Shown here: in pieces, positions 8,014 to 13,243 of the stretch
Position numbering within the stretch: the first letter of the stretch is position 1
Layout: each line of letters begins with the position of its first letter
Assembly: GCF_004168205.1 (NCBI RefSeq)
Contig: NZ_RCYB01000047.1
Span: 1 to 16,497 of the forward strand
Length of the DNA stretch: 16,497 nucleotides
Direction of reading: 5' to 3'
DNA from: Catenibacterium sp. co_0103
GTDB lineage: Bacteria; Bacillota_I; Bacilli_A; Erysipelotrichales; Coprobacillaceae
Made by a program: the position numbers and the translations under genes
The notes under the pieces: model-generated
Told to the model about the DNA's origin: nothing
What the model saw: only the letters and a program-made list of their open reading frames with translations
The model's database searches: none

Positions 8014-9633
8014 TTGAACAAATCTAAATCGATTGTTAAGCAGGCTTCTATCCTTGCACTCGCTGGTATACTTGTTCGTATTATCGGTGTCTTATATAGA
8101 AGTCCATTAACCGCTTTAATTGGTGATGAAGGAAATGGGTATTACTCTACAGCATATAACATCTATGCGATGGTATTACTTATTTCTTCTTACAGTATTC
8201 CTACAGCTATTTCTAAGCTAATCAGTGAGAAACTCGCTCTTCGTCAGTATAATAATGCCCGTAAGATTTTTAAATGTGCACTGATCTATATTGTTGTCGT
8301 AGGTGGATCTGCCGCCTTGCTTACATTTATCTTAGCGCCTTGGATTGTAACTGAGAATGCGGTATTCGCATTAAGAATTTTATGTCCTACTATTTTCTTA
8401 TCTGGTTTAGTAGGTGTATTAAGAGGTTATTTCCAAGCTTATTCTACAACTGTTTATACATCAGTCTCACAAATTATTGAACAAATGTTGAATGCTGTTG
8501 TTTCTGTTGGTGCTGCTTACTTATTTATTCAGCCATATGCTAATAATCATACTTTACTAGCAAGTCGTGGTGCCGGAGGAAGTGCCTTGGGTACTGGATT
8601 TGGTGTTCTTGTCGCTCTTATCTATATGGTATGTGTATACCTTAGAAAAGGTAGACATATGATTGATGAAACAGATGCAGATCCTCGTGTACAATCAGGC
8701 AAAGCCATCTTCCGTTCTATTTTAAACATAGTCACACCAATCATCATTTCTACATGTATCTATAACCTAGTTTCTACTATCGATATGTTTATCTTCTATG
8801 GTATTATGCAGGCACGTGGTGTAGTCCTGATTGATGTTGTTAAACTCTATGGTGTTTATGCAGGTAAATTTGTTGTGTTGATGAATGTTCCTGTTGCCCT
8901 CGCAAGTGCCATGAGTACAGCTACTATTCCAGCTATTTCTAGTTCATATGCATTAAAAGATTTAAAAGAAGTACGTGCAAATATTAAAAATAGTACTTTT
9001 ATTACTATGCTTATTTTAATTCCTGCTGCTGTGGGGATGGGGGTACTTGCTTATCCTGTAATGGGATTAATCTTCCCACAGCCTAAGACATTAAAGATTG
9101 CATCTACCGCATTGACTCTAGGTGCTCCTGCAATTGTCCTTTATGGTTTATCTACTTTATCTAATGGTATCTTACAGGCAATTGGGGCAGTTAAAGTCCC
9201 TTTAAGAAACGCAGCTAAAGCTTTAGTTGTCCATGTTGTCATTTTAGTATTAATGCTTGTATTAGTACCATCACAATTCCTAGATGTAGGTATTTATTTA
9301 CTTGTTATTGGAACTATGCTTTATGCTTTACAGATGTGTGTAAGTAACCAATATGCACTTAATAAATTAGTAGGTTATCATGTTAATTTTAAGACAGCTG
9401 TCTTATTACCATTAGTTGCTTCTATTTTAATGGGTGCATGTGCCTATGGTTCATATTATCTACTTTTCAAGGTGTTCCACCGTGTCTTTATTCCACTTAT
9501 TCTTGCAATAATAGTAGGTGTAGTTGTTTACTTCTTCAGTATTCTATTTATCTTCAAGGATCATTTAGAAATGTTGAGTGGTGTGCCTTATGTAGATAAG
9601 ATTATTCGTAAACTATTTAAAAACAAAGCTTAA
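8014..9633 (+). CDS. Polysaccharide/lipid-linked precursor flippase, MATE/PST family (YtgP/SpoVB-like)
   Basis: A 539-aa integral membrane protein with about 14 predicted segments, in the MOP superfamily. Members move lipid-linked cell-wall or polysaccharide precursors across the membrane; the B. subtilis relative YtgP (MurJ/Amj context) is a lipid II flippase. The N-terminal block with RIIGVLYRSPLTALIGDEG, YSTAYNIYAM and the conserved SIPTAISKLISEKLA strongly matches this Firmicutes subfamily. The second half carries GAPAIVLYGLSTLSNGILQA, also typical. The start is TTG at 8014 because AAGGAG lies 8 nt upstream; an in-frame GTG at 8005 overlaps that SD. Cargo could be lipid II, teichoic acid or capsule precursor; the teichoic acid cluster nearby does not decide this. 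Transcribed alone, ending in a bidirectional terminator. Confidence 0.88.
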   Translation: MNKSKSIVKQASILALAGILVRIIGVLYRSPLTALIGDEGNGYYSTAYNIYAMVLLISSYSIPTAISKLISEKLALRQYNNARKIFKCALIYIVVVGGSAALLTFILAPWIVTENAVFALRILCPTIFLSGLVGVLRGYFQAYSTTVYTSVSQIIEQMLNAVVSVGAAYLFIQPYANNHTLLASRGAGGSALGTGFGVLVALIYMVCVYLRKGRHMIDETDADPRVQSGKAIFRSILNIVTPIIISTCIYNLVSTIDMFIFYGIMQARGVVLIDVVKLYGVYAGKFVVLMNVPVALASAMSTATIPAISSSYALKDLKEVRANIKNSTFITMLILIPAAVGMGVLAYPVMGLIFPQPKTLKIASTALTLGAPAIVLYGLSTLSNGILQAIGAVKVPLRNAAKALVVHVVILVLMLVLVPSQFLDVGIYLLVIGTMLYALQMCVSNQYALNKLVGYHVNFKTAVLLPLVASILMGACAYGSYYLLFKVFHRVFIPLILAIIVGVVVYFFSILFIFKDHLEMLSGVPYVDKIIRKLFKNKA

Positions 9634-9663
9634 AAAAATCCAGACACCTTTGTCTGGATTTTT
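9634..9663. terminator. Bidirectional intrinsic terminator between flippase and acyl carrier protein genes
   Basis: A perfect 13-bp stem (9634-9646 with 9651-9663, core ATCCAGACA / TGTCTGGAT) encloses a CCTT loop. T runs follow on the plus strand and seven Ts on the minus strand. It fills almost the whole gap between the two convergent stop codons, so it serves both genes. Confidence 0.93.
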
Positions 9664-9664
9664 C

Positions 9665-9889
9665 TTACGCCTTCTTTTTATCGATTAAATCACATACATC
9701 TTTCATTGTATGAATAGACATTAATTCCTCATCAGAGAATTCAATTCCTAATTCTTCTTCTAAGTCCATAATTAAATCTACAACATCAAGAGAATCAATA
9801 CCTAAATCTCTTAGGTTAGAATCTAATGTAAGTTCCTGGCCTTTTAATTTACTGCTTAAAGCTTCTTTGATTTTATCGAAATAATTCAT
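9665..9889 (-). CDS. acpP: Acyl carrier protein
   Basis: A 74-aa acidic four-helix carrier protein. The phosphopantetheine attachment site is Ser33 in LGIDSLDVVDL (29-39), followed by helix II EEELGIEFSDEEL (44-56), both standard for fatty-acid ACP. DltC-type carriers have a different motif (DSMG), so D-alanine carrier is less likely. The ATG at 9889 is preceded by AGGTGA at 5 nt; an in-frame GTG at 9898 overlaps that SD and would only add three residues. It stands alone with its own promoter rather than in a fab cluster, so its partner synthase is not shown by context. Confidence 0.92.
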   Translation of the reverse strand: MNYFDKIKEALSSKLKGQELTLDSNLRDLGIDSLDVVDLIMDLEEELGIEFSDEELMSIHTMKDVCDLIDKKKA

Positions 9890-9910
9890 GTTGTTCACCT
9901 CACAACACTA

Positions 9911-9940
9911 ATTATAACGCAATTTTCCCCACAATTACAA
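9911..9940 (-). promoter_or_regulatory. acpP: Promoter for acpP
   Basis: Minus-strand -10 TATAAT (9916-9911) lies 18 nt from -35 TTGTAA (9940-9935). The -35 contains the stop codon of the upstream HTH gene. The -10 lies 21 nt before the acpP start. No terminator separates the genes, so read-through from the upstream operon is also possible. Confidence 0.6.
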
Positions 9941-10312
9941 TATACTTGTCACATAATCAAAAAATGCATTAATAGCTGCTTCTTGTCGGCGATAATAAGT
10001 AGCACGGGAATAATATGTCTTCCACCAATGTTTATGTTCATAGAAATAGTCTTCTAGTATAATATGATAATACTCATCACCAATAATAGATTGAGATTTT
10101 TCTATAAATATAATTCGTTTAGTGAGTTCCTGTTTTAATTGTATTCTATGAAGTAAATAGTCTTCTTTAGAAGATGATGAAGTTTGATAGTAATCTTCAT
10201 AGTTAATTGAAGGATATAAGTTAGCCTGGTTTAATGAGTTAAGTATATTTTTATCTTTCTCATATTGTTTAAGTAATAATCTAATGATTCTGATTTTTTC
10301 TTTCTTGTTCAT
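9935..10312 (-). CDS. Small HTH-like protein, ArpU / MG284-MPN403-like (uncertain)
   Basis: A 125-aa basic, tyrosine-rich protein. The N-terminal half (1-75) is mostly charged helix with a Ser-rich spacer (SSSSK at 46-50). The C-terminal part, ILEDYFYEHKHWWKTYYSRA (85-104) followed by TYYRRQEAAINAFFDY (105-120), resembles the region-4-like helix-turn-helix of sigma factors and of phage ArpU/RinA-type late regulators, with YSRATYYRRQ as the likely recognition helix. This is similarity by eye, so a DNA-binding role is inference. The ATG at 10312 follows AGGAGGTG, although the spacing is long because of a T10 tract. An in-frame ATG at 10366 would add 18 poorly coding residues and lacks an SD. 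It is the last gene of the kinase/radical SAM/phosphatase operon; a hairpin precedes it. Confidence 0.72.
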   Translation of the reverse strand: MNKKEKIRIIRLLLKQYEKDKNILNSLNQANLYPSINYEDYYQTSSSSKEDYLLHRIQLKQELTKRIIFIEKSQSIIGDEYYHIILEDYFYEHKHWWKTYYSRATYYRRQEAAINAFFDYVTSIL

Positions 10313-10361
10313 AAAAAAAAAACACCTCCTATAGGTATATACCTTATATGAAGTGTTTTTT
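10313..10361 (-). promoter_or_regulatory. Terminator-like hairpin that buries the SD of the HTH gene; nested 12-bp palindrome
   Basis: In the minus-strand RNA, 12 nt AAAAAACACUUC (10361-10350) pair with GAGGUGUUUUUU (10328-10317) with a single G-U, and a run of ten U (10322-10313) leads directly to the AUG. The SD AGGAGGTG (10330-10323) is inside the 3' arm. Within the loop is the perfect palindrome AGGTATATACCT (10333-10344). The element could be a leaky terminator after the phosphatase gene, a translation-blocking hairpin, or an operator. The structure is seen; its function is inferred. Confidence 0.6.
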
Positions 10362-10365
10362 CTCA

Positions 10366-11100
10366 TTAAATGATAAAAGATTGTTTAATATCTTCAATAT
10401 CTTCTTCAGACATACCGATATGGTATAAATAAGCTTTGGCACTGCCATAGTGTTCTCTTAGATAATCTAAGAAGATCATCATATAACGTGGTGAAGATGT
10501 AAGGAAGTTTTCTGTATCTTCATCCATCATTTCTTTAAGTGCTTCTATGATTTCATGGTTATTGGCATAAGATTCACTATAGTCCTTAACGATATCATGA
10601 TCGTAACATCCTACAAGTTCTAGTAATAATGCCGCAATAATACCTGTACGGTCTTTACCAGCACTACAATGGAATAAAACACCTTCATATAAATGATCCT
10701 TAAAGACATCAAAGACAGATTTGATCTGCTTCTGATGTGCTTCTAACATATAAATATAAACACCGCCAAGATCTTTATATTCTTTTACTTCACTTGGTAC
10801 AACCTTAACGACTGCATCATCCATTAAATTGATTTCAATGTTTTCTACATCACGATAGTCTTTAAATGGTGATGGCTGTGCTTCTTTTTCAAAATCAGAA
10901 CGTAAATCAATAGTCACACGTACACCATAATCATAAAGCTTTTCTAGATCTCCTTCAGTCACATTAGCGGGTGAAGATGCACGGATATAATGATGGCTTT
11001 TTGTATAATATCCTTCCTGTGTTTCATATCCACCTAGATCTCTTGTATTTGTCATCTTATCTAGAGCGATTAAACGCTCTTCACTTGTCATATATTGCAT
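10366..11100 (-). CDS. Tyrosine-protein phosphatase (Y_phosphatase3 family)
   Basis: A 244-aa cytoplasmic protein-tyrosine or dual-specificity phosphatase of the LipA/IphP-type family. The N-terminal signature TNTRDLGGYET (17-27) and the P-loop HCSAGKDRTG (144-153) with nucleophile Cys145 and Arg151 are intact. DLRSDFE (65-71) is the usual loop around the WPD-equivalent region. No signal peptide, unlike secreted family members, so an intracellular substrate (protein, sugar phosphate or phosphoinositide-like) is likely; which one cannot be told. The ATG at 11100 has GAGGAG 5 nt upstream, embedded in the last codons of the radical SAM gene, only 2 nt away. Member of a four-gene operon. Confidence 0.9.
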   Translation of the reverse strand: MQYMTSEERLIALDKMTNTRDLGGYETQEGYYTKSHHYIRASSPANVTEGDLEKLYDYGVRVTIDLRSDFEKEAQPSPFKDYRDVENIEINLMDDAVVKVVPSEVKEYKDLGGVYIYMLEAHQKQIKSVFDVFKDHLYEGVLFHCSAGKDRTGIIAALLLELVGCYDHDIVKDYSESYANNHEIIEALKEMMDEDTENFLTSSPRYMMIFLDYLREHYGSAKAYLYHIGMSEEDIEDIKQSFII

Positions 11101-11102
11101 AT

Positions 11103-11747
11103 TTACTCCTCAAAAGGTCTTACTCTTAATGTAACACCTATTTCATCTGTAATTTTCTGACATGCTTCAATCTTTTCTTCACCAATAATATCAACAACAG
11201 TTAATACAACATTTGGTACATAAGCCTTACATTTCTTTGCGAAATCAAGCATATCATCAAAAGAAGAAATACCAAACTTAGAACGTGTCAATTCTAGGAA
11301 TTCTTCTTTTGTAGGGGCATTTAATGAGATAGAGACTGTATCAAAACGTCCTTTGTATTCTGGAGTGACATCTCTATCATAAATATCATTAGCTAAACCA
11401 TTCGTATTAATACGAATCTTCATATCCTTCTTAACAGAACGGATATAATCAATGACTTCTTTGATATCATTCCATCTTTCCATTGGTTCACCAAATCCAC
11501 AAAAGACAATTTCTTTAAAATCATTGAGATTGTATTTCTTAAACTCTTCAATAATCATTTCTTTAGAAGGTTCTTCTTTTAACCATAAAGAGTTATTTTC
11601 CATCATCTCTTTAGTTTGTCTTAAACAGAATGTACATGCACATGGACAACGATTTGTTGTATTCACATAGCATGTAACTCCTTTAGTAGAGTCTAAATGT
11701 GAAAGATCAATATAAGTATTTTTATAAAGTGTATATAAAATAGTCAT
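11103..11747 (-). CDS. Radical SAM protein, TatD-linked type
   Basis: A 214-aa radical SAM enzyme. The [4Fe-4S]-binding CX3CX2C is CPCACTFC, with Cys34, Cys38 and Cys41; an extra Cys36 lies within it. The lead-in YVNTTNRC and the following FCGFGEPMERW (82-92, the GGE-like SAM loop), KIRINTNG (strand 4) and VSISLNAP (strand 5) complete a compact barrel with no auxiliary cluster or SPASM domain. This compact layout matches the TatD-associated radical SAM subfamily, whose reaction is unknown. No TatD nuclease gene lies in the window. The ATG at 11747 has GGAG 9 nt upstream and follows the kinase stop by 1 nt, so it is tightly coupled to it. Confidence 0.85.
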   Translation of the reverse strand: MTILYTLYKNTYIDLSHLDSTKGVTCYVNTTNRCPCACTFCLRQTKEMMENNSLWLKEEPSKEMIIEEFKKYNLNDFKEIVFCGFGEPMERWNDIKEVIDYIRSVKKDMKIRINTNGLANDIYDRDVTPEYKGRFDTVSISLNAPTKEEFLELTRSKFGISSFDDMLDFAKKCKAYVPNVVLTVVDIIGEEKIEACQKITDEIGVTLRVRPFEE

Positions 11748-11748
11748 G

Positions 11749-12576
11749 TTAGAAATCTCCTAATTCACTTAAATATTGTTCAAAGCATAAGCCATAATAA
11801 GTTGGTGTGCCTATTTCTTCACTATAGGCGATACATTGAGATGAGAATTCAGTTGCTTTTTTGACACATTCATAAAAAGAATGATTATTTAAATAGCCTC
11901 CCGCAATAACACTTGATACAACATCCCCTGTTCCACTACGATCTGGTCCAATACGATCCACAATAATACTTGACGTTTTACCATGATCATAAATGAAATT
12001 CATGATATGTGAGGCATCTATTGGTATTCCTGTTACTACAATCATCTGTGGTCCTTTTAATGAAAGTTCATGGCACATTTGACCTAGTTCTTCTTTAGAG
12101 GGAATGACTTCAGGATAGTTACGATCAAGTAGTGTTACTAGTTCTGTTAGGTTAGGTGTGAGAATATCTGCATAATGAACAAGGTTCTTCATACTCTCTG
12201 CCATTTCTTTACTATATGTCGCATATAAATGTCCATGGTCTCCCATCACTGGATCTACTAATACAAATGTTTCTTTACGTTTAAAGGATTGAATGAAATC
12301 AATAACAATTTCCACCTGCTCCTTTGAACCTAGAAAACCAGTCGCAATACCATCAAATTCTAGTTTCAAATCCTTATATGTCTGAATATATTCAGGCATA
12401 TGTTTAGTATAATCATCAAAGTGATATACAGGAAACTGCGTATGGGTTGATAATATAGCTGTAGGTACTGGTACAGCCTGAATACGCATAGTTGATATAA
12501 TTGGTGCCATAACCGCAATAGAACATCTTCCAAAGCCTGTTATGTCATTAATTAAAGCCATTCTTTTTTGTCTCAT
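11749..12576 (-). CDS. Pyridoxal/pyridoxamine kinase family protein (PdxK/PdxY/ThiD-like)
   Basis: A 275-aa ribokinase-superfamily enzyme that most likely phosphorylates pyridoxal or pyridoxamine in the vitamin B6 salvage pathway. Family landmarks: INDITGFGRCSIA (9-21), PTAILSTHTQFP (38-49), GFLGS (80-84), VDPVMGDHG (107-115), LTPNLTE (139-145), VTGIP (181-185) and the catalytic anion-hole RSGTGDVVSSVIAGG (213-227) with Asp218 as base. The THTQ segment and GDHG are more like PdxY/PdxK than ThiD, but substrate is not certain. The ATG at 12576 has GAGGTAA upstream. First gene of the four-gene operon, from the promoter at 12596-12623, which overlaps the divergent promoter of the pentapeptide gene. 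Confidence 0.87.
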   Translation of the reverse strand: MRQKRMALINDITGFGRCSIAVMAPIISTMRIQAVPVPTAILSTHTQFPVYHFDDYTKHMPEYIQTYKDLKLEFDGIATGFLGSKEQVEIVIDFIQSFKRKETFVLVDPVMGDHGHLYATYSKEMAESMKNLVHYADILTPNLTELVTLLDRNYPEVIPSKEELGQMCHELSLKGPQMIVVTGIPIDASHIMNFIYDHGKTSSIIVDRIGPDRSGTGDVVSSVIAGGYLNNHSFYECVKKATEFSSQCIAYSEEIGTPTYYGLCFEQYLSELGDF

Positions 12577-12595
12577 AGTCTTACCTCGTACAAGT

Positions 12596-12623
12596 ATTTT
12601 ATCATATCGACACTTTTTTTCAA
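12596..12623 (-). promoter_or_regulatory. Promoter for the kinase/radical SAM/phosphatase/HTH operon
   Basis: Minus-strand -35 TTGAAA (12623-12618), a 16-nt spacer and -10 TAAAAT (12601-12596) lie 19 nt before the kinase start. It physically overlaps the plus-strand promoter at 12607-12635. Confidence 0.6.
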
Positions 12624-12635
12624 TAAAGATATAAT
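12607..12635 (+). promoter_or_regulatory. Promoter for the pentapeptide-repeat gene
   Basis: Plus-strand -35 TCGACA (12607-12612, 5 of 6 consensus), an exactly 17-nt spacer and a perfect -10 TATAAT (12630-12635) lie 18 nt before the ATG. The 5' untranslated region must therefore be very short. Confidence 0.75.
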
Positions 12636-12653
12636 AGAGATGAGGTGAAGGAA

Positions 12654-13235
12654 ATGGATTTTAATGAAAATAAGTTAATAAATCAAACATATGAGAATGA
12701 TTGGCTGATAGAAGAAACATATCGACAAAGTGATTTCCATCAATGTCATTTCAACAATATTACAACACAGGATATTGTGTTTGAGAATTGTTACTTTTAT
12801 CAGACAGTGTTTAATCAATGTGATTTATCGAATATCAAATTTGATAATTGTATGTTTAGACAGGTGCAGTTTAATAATTGCAAATTATTAGGAAGTGATT
12901 TTTCTGAATCAAACTTTGATCAGGTAATCTTCAATAATTGTTTATGTCATTTTGCAAACTTCTCTTTTATGAGAAATAAAGAGACCCTATTTAATCAATG
13001 TGATTTGAGTCAGGCTATATTTCAAGATACTACAATGAATAAGACAAAATATGAGGAATGCAGAATGATTCAAACATCGTTTCTTCATGCACCACTTAAA
13101 AACATTGATTTATCAACATGTCTTATAGAAGCAATTGAAGCAACTCCTCAGGATGTAAGTGGTGCAATCATTGATGAAATGCAAGCATCTACTTTTATTC
13201 ACTTACTAAACATCAAAATAAAAGAGGCATTATGA
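12654..13235 (+). CDS. Pentapeptide-repeat protein, Qnr-like
   Basis: A 193-aa protein of tandem five-residue repeats with Phe/Leu at the central position, such as FENCYFYQTVFNQCDLSN (43-60) and FDNCMFRQVQFNNCKLL (63-79), which build a right-handed quadrilateral beta-helix. A repeat break around SFMRNKET (104-111) may be a loop. The C-terminus DVSGAIIDEMQASTFIHLLN (167-186) resembles the dimerisation end of Qnr proteins (pattern DLxGxxxDxxQASxxxxxLxI in QnrB, from memory). Qnr and MfpA mimic DNA and shield gyrase/topoisomerase IV; that role here is inference. The ATG at 12654 has AGGTGA 5 nt upstream; an in-frame GTG at 12645 lies inside the SD. Cysteine- and asparagine-rich, cytosolic, no signal peptide. 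Monocistronic and convergent with the LtaS-like gene 6 nt away. Confidence 0.82.
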   Translation: MDFNENKLINQTYENDWLIEETYRQSDFHQCHFNNITTQDIVFENCYFYQTVFNQCDLSNIKFDNCMFRQVQFNNCKLLGSDFSESNFDQVIFNNCLCHFANFSFMRNKETLFNQCDLSQAIFQDTTMNKTKYEECRMIQTSFLHAPLKNIDLSTCLIEAIEATPQDVSGAIIDEMQASTFIHLLNIKIKEAL

Positions 13236-13243
13236 AATGCCTC
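13224..13243 (-). terminator. Terminator of the LtaS-like gene, overlapping the pentapeptide gene end
   Basis: An 8-bp stem GAGGCATT / AATGCCTC with a 4-nt loop sits across the two convergent stop codons. On the minus strand it is followed by TTTTATTTT, giving a good terminator for the LtaS-like gene. On the plus strand no T run follows, so the pentapeptide transcript may read on into the antisense of the LtaS-like gene. Confidence 0.75.

Noticed and set aside
10313..10366. Upstream ATG at 10366 as start of the HTH-like protein (143 aa)
   Set aside because: No SD before it, and the extra 18 residues are encoded by the hairpin/SD region. The ATG at 10312 is right after AGGAGGTG.
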